Source: JAJPJX01 sp964568355 (GTDB lineage Bacteria; Acidobacteriota; Terriglobia; Bryobacterales; Bryobacteraceae). Taken from it: DNA of 18,279 nucleotides. The DNA is taken from assembly GCA_964568355.1 (NCBI GenBank), contig CAZMRK010000617.1:1-18279 (forward strand). The letters run 5' to 3'. Position numbers and translations under genes: made by a program. Shown in pieces: positions 7,333-14,807 of the stretch; position 1 is the first letter of the stretch, and every line of letters starts with the position of its first letter. The notes under the pieces were generated by a model. It saw only the letters and a program-made list of their open reading frames with translations, was not told the origin of the DNA and made no database searches.

Positions 7333-7337
7333 ATAAA

Positions 7338-8246
7338 GTGAACGCGATGACGACTGGTGCGAAGACAATCCAGATATGGCTGGGGGGATGCGCCCTGCTT
7401 GGGTTTCTCGGCGGCCTGGGGGCGGTTGGTCCCTTACAGGCAGATCCACTGTGGGGCACGACCGCCAGCGGAAACGCCAGGCAATTCGAAATTACATGCG
7501 GTACCTGTCCGAACCCCGTAACCGATCTGTCGAGTCTAGACGACGGCGGGTTCGCAAATAATCTTGCCCAGGTCGATTTCGCGGAGCCCAGCCTGGTCAG
7601 CTATTTCGCTATCGCGGCGCTGACCGGACCGAACTCGCTGCCGCACTTGGGCGCTTCGGCCGCGGGGGATATAGTGGTCGTGTCGCCGTCCACATTTTTC
7701 TATGCGGGCAGCGCCGTGGCTCGCGCCACACAGCAATACACGTATGCAGGCACCACCCCGGCGGACTACACGATTCAATACAACGTCGACGGACAAATCA
7801 CGGGTGGAATCCTGACGGAGATTGCCGGTGGATTCACGGTCTTCGGCGCCGGCTTTGCTCCGAACCAGGAGGTTCAGCCCGTGCTGGGATTTTCGTTCGA
7901 TCACGCCAATGGCGACGGCACGGAGAAGCCGGTGCACCTGTCCGGAAACGTTTCGTTCTCCGTGAATCCGGGAGACACCTTGTTCGTGCAAGCCACACTG
8001 GATGTCTTCGCCGATTCACGTTCTCAATCGATATTCGCATCCGCAGATGCCTCGCATACGCTAGGGATGGAGTTTACTCAAGGCGATGCGTCGCTGCTGA
8101 TTCCGGCCGGCACGGCTCCGACTTCGGCAACGCCGGAACCCGCAACTACTTTTCTGACTGGCGCGGGAGTGGCGGGATTGTTCATTGCGATGCGGCGCCG
8201 GCGGTTTGTGATCGGACGCGAGCGCCAGACTGACGCGCACAGGTAG
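7338..8246 (+). CDS. PEP-CTERM sorting-domain surface protein
   Basis: The protein has 302 residues from GTG 7338. A signal peptide occupies about residues 1-36 (hydrophobic IWLGGCALLGFLGGLGAVG, then cleavage near LQAD). The body is Gly/Thr/Ser-rich and beta-rich with few charges and one Cys pair (ITCGTC). The C-terminus has the three-part sorting signal: PEP (266-268), a transmembrane stretch TTFLTGAGVAGLFIAM, and an arginine cluster RRRR. Such proteins are exported, cleaved by an exosortase and released or anchored at the surface, usually in organisms making exopolysaccharide. No exosortase is in this window. The gene diverges from the ECF sigma gene, with an intergenic gap of only 81 bases, so it may be a target of that factor. 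The body is not a family I recognise. Confidence 0.88.
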   Translation: MNAMTTGAKTIQIWLGGCALLGFLGGLGAVGPLQADPLWGTTASGNARQFEITCGTCPNPVTDLSSLDDGGFANNLAQVDFAEPSLVSYFAIAALTGPNSLPHLGASAAGDIVVVSPSTFFYAGSAVARATQQYTYAGTTPADYTIQYNVDGQITGGILTEIAGGFTVFGAGFAPNQEVQPVLGFSFDHANGDGTEKPVHLSGNVSFSVNPGDTLFVQATLDVFADSRSQSIFASADASHTLGMEFTQGDASLLIPAGTAPTSATPEPATTFLTGAGVAGLFIAMRRRRFVIGRERQTDAHR

Positions 8247-8507
8247 GGTTGGCGAGCATTTCCAGTTGAGAATGAACCTGGAGGTGGGGTGCTCCTTGGC
8301 TGCGCCGCGACGGCCGCCTCCGCTGTGTCCCGCCGATTTCATCTGTTCGGCGTTACGAAATGAATACGGATGATCGTATGGGGCGTAGTCGTTCGTTGCG
8401 GGCGTCCGGTCTTTGGACTGCCTTTGCGGGCGGATAACCCGTTCGTAACCGATTCGTCAGGAGCCTATCATGCTCCGCGAGCTAACATGGCATGAGGCTT
8501 CGACCGC

Positions 8508-8678
8508 GTGCATCCCAAAGAAGCGATTTGTCCGTGCCATCAGTGCCGCGAACTCAATCGTTCCGCCGGCAAGAAGCAGGAAGAACTTAAGACCGGTTGC
8601 GCAGCCAAGCCGGGCTCGCCGGAGCCGGCAAGGTCTCCAGAACGCATCGTTCCCAAGCTGTATGCCAAGTCCGCATGA
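8508..8678 (+). CDS. Possible Cys-rich small protein or gene remnant
   Basis: A 56-codon frame from GTG 8508 to TGA 8678 encodes a peptide with a CPCHQC cluster near its N-terminus (residues 8-13). A Lys/Glu-rich middle (KKQEELKTG) and a proline-rich tail follow. The composition is more protein-like than the overlapping frames, and the Cys/His cluster could bind metal. A GAGG at 8494-8497 sits 10 bases upstream of the GTG. An in-frame stop at 8493-8495 excludes a longer version, so this may instead be the tail of a broken gene. I recognise no family. Confidence 0.25.
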   Translation: MHPKEAICPCHQCRELNRSAGKKQEELKTGCAAKPGSPEPARSPERIVPKLYAKSA

Positions 8679-8797
8679 TTTACCGAACCCCTAGAGTCAG
8701 GCAAGGTCCGGCGACCGCATTTTAACCGAACGGTCGTCTCCAACCGGATCAGACAAAAGCCCATCACACCACTCTTCACATAGCGGTCATCCAGTTG

Positions 8798-8825
8798 AAA
8801 AACATTTCAGGGCAAAAATGTTTTT
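8798..8825 (+). promoter_or_regulatory. Perfect A/T-rich inverted repeat abutting the PHP gene start
   Basis: AAAAACATTT (8798-8807) and AAATGTTTTT (8816-8825) are perfect 10-base arms around an 8-base loop containing CAGGG, the only ribosome-site-like sequence. The right arm ends directly before ATG 8826. It could be a repressor operator or an RNA hairpin that exposes the ribosome site in its loop. A three-codon frame (ATG TTT TTA TGA, 8818-8829) overlaps the PHP start as ATGA. Confidence 0.5.
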
Positions 8826-9983
8826 ATGAAACGGATTCGCAGGGCAGGCTATTTTGGCCGAAATGTGCAATGCCTGTGGCGCGACGGCGCCGCGGTGAAG
8901 GCAACCACTGCCGTATCGCTACACAGCCACACGATGCACTCGCGAGAAGGGCTCGATTTCATCCCGAGAGTCCTCGCAAAGGTACCGCTTCTTGCCCGGA
9001 GGATTCACAGACTCAGTGAGCGCCGCCGGAAAGAATCGGGTGACGCGGTGGACTTCGCGCGCGCGTTCTGGCGACCGCCGTTGCACGCCCAGGCCGCGTG
9101 GGATCTGGAAGTCGGGCAGATCCGGGACACGCTCAACCTCCAACCACTCATCTCGATCACGGACCACGACAACCTGGAAGCGTGCGCCGACCTGCGCGCT
9201 TTGGGTATCGCGGTACCCTATTCTACGGAGTGGACAGTGCCCTACCAGCACACCGTGTTTCATCTCGGCGTCCACAACCTGCCTGATGACCAGGCCAAGG
9301 CGTTTGCGCGGGAGATGGCACGTTATACGCGAAATCCCGATTCCACGCTGCTGGCTACCATAATGGCGGAACTCGATGCGCTGCCGGATGTGCTGCTGGT
9401 CCTCAATCATCCTTTTTCCTGCGAGCTTCGTCTCGACCGATCCACTCATTCGAGATTGCTGCTGGCCTTCCTGAGTGAGCACAAGAGATCGATACACGCA
9501 CTGGAACTCAACGGGTTGCAGCCGGCTGCGGATAACTGCGAGGTCATTCGCCTGGCTGCCGAAACCGGCATTCCGGTAATCTCCGGCGGAGATCGCCATT
9601 GCCTTGAGCCGAACGCCAATGTGAATCTCACCGACGCTTCCACATTCACAGAATTTGTTCACGAAGTCCGCCGCGACGGGCTCAGCCGCGTGCTCTTCCT
9701 GCCGCAGTACCGCGAGCCGCTGGCGGCCCGCTATATCGAGTTTATCTCGCATGCCGTTCGCAACTACGCAGACTTTCCCGGTCGTGAACGATGGGTGGAC
9801 CGCGTCTTCTATGATCACGAGCAGCGGGGCGTGCTTCCGTTAGCGGCGTTTTGGCCGAATGGAGGTCCCTGGGCTCTGCGGTATTTCACTGCCGCTGTGG
9901 GCTTCCTTGCCACACGCCAAGTACGCGCTACGCTGCGCCTGGCCTTGGGTGAGCAGGGGGAAATTGGAGCGGAAACACCATGA
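8826..9983 (+). CDS. PHP-domain metal-dependent phosphoesterase
   Basis: This 385-residue protein carries the PHP metal-binding series in order: His33 and His35 (SLHSHTMHS), Asp113/His114/Asp115 (ITDHDNLEA), Glu135, His195 (LVLNHPFS), and Asp256/His258 (ISGGDRH). These residues bind up to three metal ions in the polymerase/histidinol-phosphatase fold. Such proteins hydrolyse phosphomonoesters or cyclic phosphates of small molecules. No signal peptide is visible, so it is cytoplasmic. The C-terminal 100 residues, including a hydrophobic stretch near 345-362, are extra to the core fold and not recognised. The stop overlaps the next start as ATGA. Coupling to two glycosyltransferases suggests it acts on a sugar-phosphate or lipid-phosphate intermediate, but the substrate is unknown. 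The start has only a weak ribosome site, inside a hairpin loop. Confidence 0.85.
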   Translation: MKRIRRAGYFGRNVQCLWRDGAAVKATTAVSLHSHTMHSREGLDFIPRVLAKVPLLARRIHRLSERRRKESGDAVDFARAFWRPPLHAQAAWDLEVGQIRDTLNLQPLISITDHDNLEACADLRALGIAVPYSTEWTVPYQHTVFHLGVHNLPDDQAKAFAREMARYTRNPDSTLLATIMAELDALPDVLLVLNHPFSCELRLDRSTHSRLLLAFLSEHKRSIHALELNGLQPAADNCEVIRLAAETGIPVISGGDRHCLEPNANVNLTDASTFTEFVHEVRRDGLSRVLFLPQYREPLAARYIEFISHAVRNYADFPGRERWVDRVFYDHEQRGVLPLAAFWPNGGPWALRYFTAAVGFLATRQVRATLRLALGEQGEIGAETP

Positions 9984-11140
9984 GCAACATGCCCCGCGTG
10001 GCCTTGTTGGCCGACACGTTTTACGAAGTCAACGGCGCCGCTCGTACGTGTCGCGAGTGGTACGACTTCGCGCGCCGTCGCGACCTGCCGTTTCTGTGCA
10101 TCCGGTGGGGTAATTCGCCGCGAATCGAAGAATCGGGGCAGGTTCGGGCGGTTGATCTGGTGCGGAGCCGCTGGGCTTTTCCAGTCGACCCCGACCTGCG
10201 CTTCGATCCCTGGTTCTACCGCAAACTGGCGTCTGTAGAGAAGGAATTGCAGCAATTTCGCCCCGACGTCATTCATATCACCAGTCCGGGCGATCTGGGC
10301 ATCCTCGGCGCCATCCTGGCAGCTCGCTTGAAGACACGGCTGGCCCTCTCCTGGCACACGAATCTCCACGAATTTGCCGCGCGCCGCGTCTGCCGGATGA
10401 CTTCCTGGTTCCCCGGCGGTCTGCGCGACTCCTTGGCCCGAATGGTGGAACGGTTGGTGATGGATCGGGTTTGCTGGTTCTTCGGACGAGGCGCGGTGCT
10501 GTTCGCGCCAAATCCGGAACTCATCGAAATCTTGCGCTCCCGCACCGGCAAGCCTGTTTTTCCGATGCGGCGTGGCATCGATACCGGCCTGTTCCGGCCT
10601 GCGAGCCGCACTCGCACGGATTGCGACCTCGTGATCGGATTTGTGGGGCGCCTCATGCCGGAAAAGAATCTGGGGCTGTTACCGCGAGTAGAAGACGCCC
10701 TGTGCGCCGCCGGCGTCCGCGAGTTCCACTTCCAGATTACCGGCGACGGCGGCGAGCGAGACTGGCTGAAAAGTCATCTGCGGAGAGCCCTTTTTACCGG
10801 CGTTCTCAAGGGCGAAGACCTGGCTGAGGCATACGCCAATATGGACATCTTTGCGTTTCCGTCTCGCACGGACACCTTCGGTAACGTAGTGCAGGAAGCG
10901 TTGGCCTCGGGTGTCCCAGCGGTGGTGACCAATGACGGCGGTCCCCGCTTCATCGTACGCCACGGCGAGAGCGGATTCGTCGCCGCGTCCGATGGCGAGT
11001 TCTGCGAGCGCATCGTTCTGCTGGCTCGGAACCAGGAGATGCGGCGACTGATGGCCGCCGCTGCGCGCCGCCAGGTCCAGTGCCAATCGTGGGACAACGT
11101 TTTCGAGGAGGTCTACCAGGGCTATGCCAGCACACTGTGA
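9980..11140 (+). CDS. GT4-family glycosyltransferase (first of two)
   Basis: This 386-residue GT-B-fold retaining glycosyltransferase starts with a Rossmann-like half (VALLADTFYEVNGAART, residues 7-23) and has HTNLHEFA (126-133) in the acceptor half. The donor half shows the nucleotide-sugar contacts GRLMPEKN (Arg224, Lys229) and a D-x7-E version of the EX7E motif (Asp298, Glu306, in TDTFGNVVQEALASG). It resembles the PimB/MgtA/sulfoquinovosyl-type group, which adds sugars to lipid acceptors at the inner face of the membrane. Donor and acceptor cannot be told from sequence. GGAG about 9 bases before the ATG is a good ribosome site, and the ATGA overlap with the PHP gene indicates coupling. 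Confidence 0.9.
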   Translation: MSNMPRVALLADTFYEVNGAARTCREWYDFARRRDLPFLCIRWGNSPRIEESGQVRAVDLVRSRWAFPVDPDLRFDPWFYRKLASVEKELQQFRPDVIHITSPGDLGILGAILAARLKTRLALSWHTNLHEFAARRVCRMTSWFPGGLRDSLARMVERLVMDRVCWFFGRGAVLFAPNPELIEILRSRTGKPVFPMRRGIDTGLFRPASRTRTDCDLVIGFVGRLMPEKNLGLLPRVEDALCAAGVREFHFQITGDGGERDWLKSHLRRALFTGVLKGEDLAEAYANMDIFAFPSRTDTFGNVVQEALASGVPAVVTNDGGPRFIVRHGESGFVAASDGEFCERIVLLARNQEMRRLMAAAARRQVQCQSWDNVFEEVYQGYASTL

Positions 11141-11648
11141 TGTCTCCGCGTCGCTTAGCGTGTGGCAGGCGACCTTGCGTATGCTGAGATGCCCCCGCCA
11201 GGTTTTCGTGACGGACTGGAACTGGAAAGCGGCTTTGATGAGCGCCGCATTCCGCGGCACGGTGTACGCGTTCGCGGCGGTCCCGCGCGGCCCCGGAGCT
11301 TTGTGGGGCGTTTGGATTGAGCTGGCTTTTCGATTCGCTGTGGGCGGCTTCTGGGGTTCGCTGCTGCAAGCATATCGCGGAGCCGAACCCGCTTGGCTGG
11401 CAGGAATATTCGCCGCGGCGGTGCTGCCGGCAAGCGTGCATGTCCTGGAGTATTTCGCGCTGAAGACCGGCGGCGCCGCTCATATTGGCGTGGGAATGTT
11501 CCTTTCGATTCTGGTTACCGTTGGCTCGCTTGTTGTGAACTGGCTGCTGATGCGGAAAGGACTATTTGTGACAGGAGATGGCGCAGGCACGTTGATCAGC
11601 GACTTCCGGCGCCTTCCCCAGGCGTTTGCCAGGTTGTTCACCTCATGA
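11124..11648 (+). CDS. Small multi-span membrane protein between two glycosyltransferases
   Basis: This 174-residue protein has hydrophobic segments at about 62-83, 91-112 and 118-142, with a possible fourth weaker one at about 36-53 after a WNWKAA motif. It starts inside the last codons of the upstream glycosyltransferase (17-base overlap) and ends as ATGA over the next glycosyltransferase start. It is therefore a coupled member of the operon. I do not recognise a family and see no catalytic motif. By position it could be a membrane anchor, a small flippase-like helper or a lipid-carrier partner for the glycosyltransferases; this is speculation. Codon use looks like the neighbours, and no truncation is apparent. 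Confidence 0.75.
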   Translation: MPAHCDVSASLSVWQATLRMLRCPRQVFVTDWNWKAALMSAAFRGTVYAFAAVPRGPGALWGVWIELAFRFAVGGFWGSLLQAYRGAEPAWLAGIFAAAVLPASVHVLEYFALKTGGAAHIGVGMFLSILVTVGSLVVNWLLMRKGLFVTGDGAGTLISDFRRLPQAFARLFTS

Positions 11649-12940
11649 AGATCAAGACGCTTCATCTCACCAACAATTGGCACGCGGAAAGCGGAGGCGT
11701 GGCGACATTCTATCGAGAGATGCTTCAGGCGGCTGAGCGATTGGGGCGGGAAATGCGCCTGATTGTGCCAGGGCGCGCCAACCGCGTCGAAGTATTTGGG
11801 CGTCATGGGAAGATTTACACCGTGGCTGCGCGGCCGTCGAGCCTGAGCCCCGGGTATGCGGTGATGATGCCCGGGCAGTACTTGTGGCCGGACTCGCCCA
11901 TTCGAAAGATCCTGGCTGCCGAGCGTCCCGACCTCGTCGAATGTTGCGACAAATACACGCTGAACTATCTGGCGGCATTTCTGCGCCGCGGCTGGCTCCT
12001 CGGGCGCGACTACCGGCCCGCCGTGATCGGCCTGAGTTGCGAGCGAATGGATCGCAACGTTGCGCTTTACGTCTCGGGTAGTTCCGCCATGCAACAGTTC
12101 TGCCGGATCTACATGAAGTGGCTGCATTTCCCCATGTTCGATCACCATATTGCGGTATCGCCGCTGGCAGCGGGCGAACTGGAGATGGCGGCGCGCGGCC
12201 ACAGCGTGCGCCGGGGCGTATGGATACGGCCGATGGGCGTGTCGTGCGATCTGTTCCGTCCTTCGCTCCGCACATCTGCCGGACGAAAGTGGCTGAAAGT
12301 CGTGACCGGTGCCGCGGAAGAGGGCACATTGCTCTTGTATGCGGGACGGCTTGCGCCGGAAAAAAACCTCAATCTGCTGCTGGACACGATGAGGCTGCTG
12401 GACCATCGTTCTCCCGGTTCGTTCCATCTGGTCGTGGCCGGCGACGGTCCGCTGCGGGCGGAGTGGGAGGCACGCTGCGACCGCGTCGTGCCTGGGGCGG
12501 TCCACTTCCTCGGCCACGTGCGCGACCGGGAGACTCTCGCCATCATCTACGCCAACAGCGATGTATTTCTACATCCGAACGCGCGGGAGCCCTTCGGTAT
12601 CGCGCCGCTGGAGGCCATGGCTTCCGGTCTAGCCTTGGTGGGGCCGAATTCGGGCGGCATCACCTGTTTTGCCGACGAGAGTAACGCCTGGCTGGTGAAG
12701 CCGGAAGCCGCCGAGTTCGCCGCTGCTGTGGAGGCGATTGCCGCCGATCCCGCCGCGGCCCGTGCTCGGCGGTGCGCCGCGCGAGCAGCCGCCGAACATT
12801 TCGATTGGAGCTGCGTTACGGGGCAATTCTTCGATCTTTACGATGACCTGCATGCCCTGGTGGCCGGGCGCCGCCAGGCGCCGCGCCTCCAACCGGCGTT
12901 CTATTCCACTCCTGGAAACCGATTGGGATGCGAAATATGA
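11645..12940 (+). CDS. GT4-family glycosyltransferase (second of two)
   Basis: This 431-residue GT-B glycosyltransferase has the glycine-rich N-terminal loop ESGGVATF (15-22), GRLAPEKN (Arg235, Lys240), AGDGPL (265-270) and a canonical EX7E pair (Glu315, Glu323, in REPFGIAPLEAMASG). It is clearly a different subgroup from the first enzyme, so the two probably add different sugars or act in sequence. The frame is open back to 11393, but the 84 upstream residues are a shadow of the membrane-protein gene. ATG 11645 gives the expected family N-terminus MKIKTLHLTNNW and an ATGA overlap with the preceding stop. The ribosome site is weak, consistent with translational coupling. Donor and acceptor are unknown. 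Confidence 0.9.
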   Translation: MKIKTLHLTNNWHAESGGVATFYREMLQAAERLGREMRLIVPGRANRVEVFGRHGKIYTVAARPSSLSPGYAVMMPGQYLWPDSPIRKILAAERPDLVECCDKYTLNYLAAFLRRGWLLGRDYRPAVIGLSCERMDRNVALYVSGSSAMQQFCRIYMKWLHFPMFDHHIAVSPLAAGELEMAARGHSVRRGVWIRPMGVSCDLFRPSLRTSAGRKWLKVVTGAAEEGTLLLYAGRLAPEKNLNLLLDTMRLLDHRSPGSFHLVVAGDGPLRAEWEARCDRVVPGAVHFLGHVRDRETLAIIYANSDVFLHPNAREPFGIAPLEAMASGLALVGPNSGGITCFADESNAWLVKPEAAEFAAAVEAIAADPAAARARRCAARAAAEHFDWSCVTGQFFDLYDDLHALVAGRRQAPRLQPAFYSTPGNRLGCEI

Positions 12941-13881
12941 ACACTGCATGGACGCGCCGTTTGTTTCTCCGCCGCGCGGCCCAGACGTCGCTGCTTGTGG
13001 CGCTGCGCCGCAAAGCGTGCAATGCCGGCCTGCTCTCCTGGCCGGTGGCCGCCCTTCTGGATACGGCTATGGAACGCCGGTATCGCGCCGATGCGGTGGT
13101 GCTTCTTTTTTCCATTCCTGTACTGCACCGCAGCGGCGTAGGACGTGCAACTGCCGTATGGCGGCAATCATCGCAGTCGGACGGAGAAGTGCTCCGGCTT
13201 CTGGAATTCCTGGGCTACTCAGACCCGCAGCGCGCCGCTGGCTTGAACCGGCTCGGATTCATTCGGGAACTGGTGCGCCTTTCCGGACGACAGGTAACAG
13301 AAGCGTTGTATTTCGGGCTGATGACCTCATCGCCCGAAGAGAACGCGGAGGATGCTCGTAAGGCCCTGCATTCGAACGCTGCGGAAGCCAGTTACTCCGT
13401 GATTCAAGGCCGGACGGCAGGCGGAGATTGCAGCAGCACCAGCGCCCGGTTTACCGCATCCGCCAAGTTCTCCGCAGATCAGCGCAACCAGCTCGAAGCA
13501 CTGGGAAAAAAAGCCCTGGAGTCGGGTCGCGTCAGCGATACGGAATTTACCACGCGCGACACCACGCCGCCATTCCTGGAAGCGCTGACGGAACTTCTCT
13601 CCTCACCTGAGCGCAATGAGGGCCAGTACATCTACAACGGGCGACTCTATCGCATTTGGCTGCGCCGCCATCCGGATGACAAGGCGACGCAGCATTTTCG
13701 CAGCCGGCATTTAGCTTCGGGAGAGGTGGTTCGTGTTTCGGGCACACTCCGCCGCGTATCGGGGGGCAGGGAATGGGAATTTCGTCTGTGGGTGGAGCAA
13801 GGCGCGGCGCATCCCTTGCCGCTGCGGATCGAGTATCAGCCGAAGTCATATCTACGGCTGGTGTTCGAAGCGGAGTCCTAG
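12937..13881 (+). CDS. Tat-signal protein of unknown function, last gene of the glycosyltransferase operon
   Basis: The protein has 314 residues from ATG 12937, chosen because it overlaps the previous stop as ATGA; ATG 12928 is in frame 3 codons earlier. The N-terminus has a twin-arginine-type motif (TRRLFLRRA, 6-14), followed by hydrophobic stretches. The predicted export is moderately supported, since an Arg-rich RRK interrupts the hydrophobic core. The middle (about 70-230) looks helical and the last 90 residues beta-rich. The end (PLRIEYQPKSYLRLVFEAES) has a shape seen in outer-membrane or periplasmic lipid- and polysaccharide-associated proteins such as DUF3108. I cannot claim membership. 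Its place suggests a periplasmic step or acceptor protein for the glycan made by the upstream enzymes. Confidence 0.7.
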   Translation: MNTAWTRRLFLRRAAQTSLLVALRRKACNAGLLSWPVAALLDTAMERRYRADAVVLLFSIPVLHRSGVGRATAVWRQSSQSDGEVLRLLEFLGYSDPQRAAGLNRLGFIRELVRLSGRQVTEALYFGLMTSSPEENAEDARKALHSNAAEASYSVIQGRTAGGDCSSTSARFTASAKFSADQRNQLEALGKKALESGRVSDTEFTTRDTTPPFLEALTELLSSPERNEGQYIYNGRLYRIWLRRHPDDKATQHFRSRHLASGEVVRVSGTLRRVSGGREWEFRLWVEQGAAHPLPLRIEYQPKSYLRLVFEAES

Positions 13882-14297
13882 TGCGCCGGCATTCCTTTCG
13901 GGTCCATCCAGAAGACCTCCCAGTGGTGCCCGTCGGGATCGTAGAAGCTCCACCCGTACATGAAGCCGTGATCCTGCGGGTCCATCGCAGGTTTGCCGCC
14001 CGCGGCCAGCGCCTTCTTCACCAGTTCGTCCACTTCGGCACGACTCCCGCAGGAGAGCGCGAAAAGACCTTCCGTATGAGAATCCGTGTTACAGATTTCC
14101 CTTTTTGTAAACGTTTTGAAGAACGGCTCCACCAGAAGCATGACAAATCCCTGCTCGCTGATGATCATGCAGGCAGCATTGTCGTCCGTGAACTTCGGAT
14201 TGAACGTGAATCCTAGCTTGCCAAAGAACTCCATGGACCGCTTCAGGTCTCGAACGGCCAGGTTTACGAATAACATGCGTGCATTGTGGTTGGTCAT
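13878..14297 (-). CDS. VOC-superfamily (glyoxalase/bleomycin-resistance fold) protein
   Basis: This 139-residue protein has two beta-alpha-beta-beta-beta modules. It opens with RMLFVNLAVRDLKRSMEFFGKLGF (7-30) and ends with SFYDPDGHHWEVFW (117-130), where Glu127 is the usual metal ligand position. VOC proteins include glyoxalase I, dioxygenases and antibiotic-binding proteins. This shorter form, seen next to sigma and SRPBCC genes, has no assigned substrate. GGAGGAGAAGAG directly before the ATG is a very strong ribosome site. Its stop codon overlaps the stop of the convergent operon within a CTAG. It is the last gene of the sigma/DoxX/SRPBCC/VOC unit, 14 bases behind the SRPBCC gene. Confidence 0.88.
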   Translation of the reverse strand: MTNHNARMLFVNLAVRDLKRSMEFFGKLGFTFNPKFTDDNAACMIISEQGFVMLLVEPFFKTFTKREICNTDSHTEGLFALSCGSRAEVDELVKKALAAGGKPAMDPQDHGFMYGWSFYDPDGHHWEVFWMDPKGMPAH

Positions 14298-14311
14298 CTC
14301 TTCTCCTCCAG

Positions 14312-14758
14312 CTAGTTCTCGCGTCTTTCTGCAATCTTTTTCAGTATGCTGAGCGCCTTGGGCCAGGTTTCCTCAAAATACTGTCTGTATGCGTCGCTCA
14401 CGTCCATCTCGATCGTCAACGTCGAGATGCCGCCGGTTTCCCGGAGCGTATAGTTTTCCATCGCTCCTCCCCAGGCTTTTGCCTCGTCGCCGTTGATGTC
14501 TTCCACGCCGTTCTTGACCGTTCCGAGGTGTTGGATGGACAGAAACTCCTGCGGGCGGTGGGTGACGATCCTGCTGACCATGCCGTCACCGGCAGGCGTC
14601 AGGAATCGGGCTTTGCTGCCTTCCTTCCAGTCCGTCTCCGCATAGGAGCCCTCCTGGAATGCGCTGGTCCACTGCCGATAGGTCGCGTCTTCAAGCAGCA
14701 CCCGCCAGACCTTCTCCGTGGATGCGCTGATGGTAGCGGAAAAGTACACTTTTTTCAT
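14312..14758 (-). CDS. SRPBCC/AHSA1-like domain protein
   Basis: The 148-residue protein begins MKKVYFSATISASTEKVWRV, the standard opening strand and helix of the START/Bet v1-like (SRPBCC) fold. A WTSAFQEGSYAETDWKEGSKARF segment and a C-terminal helix (YFEETWPKALSILKKIAERR) follow, as in AHSA1-type bacterial proteins. These proteins bind hydrophobic ligands; specific roles are mostly unknown. The frame is open to 14950, but AGGAG 5 bases before ATG 14758 and the family start decide the shorter form. It lies between the DoxX-like and VOC genes on the same strand and is probably co-transcribed. Confidence 0.88.
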   Translation of the reverse strand: MKKVYFSATISASTEKVWRVLLEDATYRQWTSAFQEGSYAETDWKEGSKARFLTPAGDGMVSRIVTHRPQEFLSIQHLGTVKNGVEDINGDEAKAWGGAMENYTLRETGGISTLTIEMDVSDAYRQYFEETWPKALSILKKIAERREN

Positions 14759-14807
14759 GGTTGATCTCCTGTTTCTTGATGTTTCCGCGCTGAACGTTTG
14801 AGTAGGC

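Larger units (their letters stand above)
8247..8825. other. Long intergenic stretch before the glycosyltransferase operon
   Basis: This 579-base gap holds one possible mini-gene (8508-8678), listed separately, and the inverted repeat at 8798-8825. The frames at 8470-8694 (+) and 8540-8779 (-) look like shadow translations. No hairpin with a U-tract ends the PEP-CTERM gene. The promoter of the following operon presumably lies near the right end, which turns A/T-rich after about 8795. I could not pick a convincing -35/-10 pair. Confidence 0.6.

Noticed and set aside
8470..8779. Overlapping frames on both strands in the intergenic gap, including one reading LPDSRGSV on the minus strand
   Set aside because: It gave an impression of an interspersed repeat known from related genomes, but no second copy exists in this window. 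The 8470 frame has a good AGGAG but a Ser/Arg/Pro shadow composition.
11393..11644. Upstream 84-residue extension of the second glycosyltransferase
   Set aside because: It is a shadow of the membrane-protein gene. The family N-terminus begins at 11645 with an ATGA overlap.
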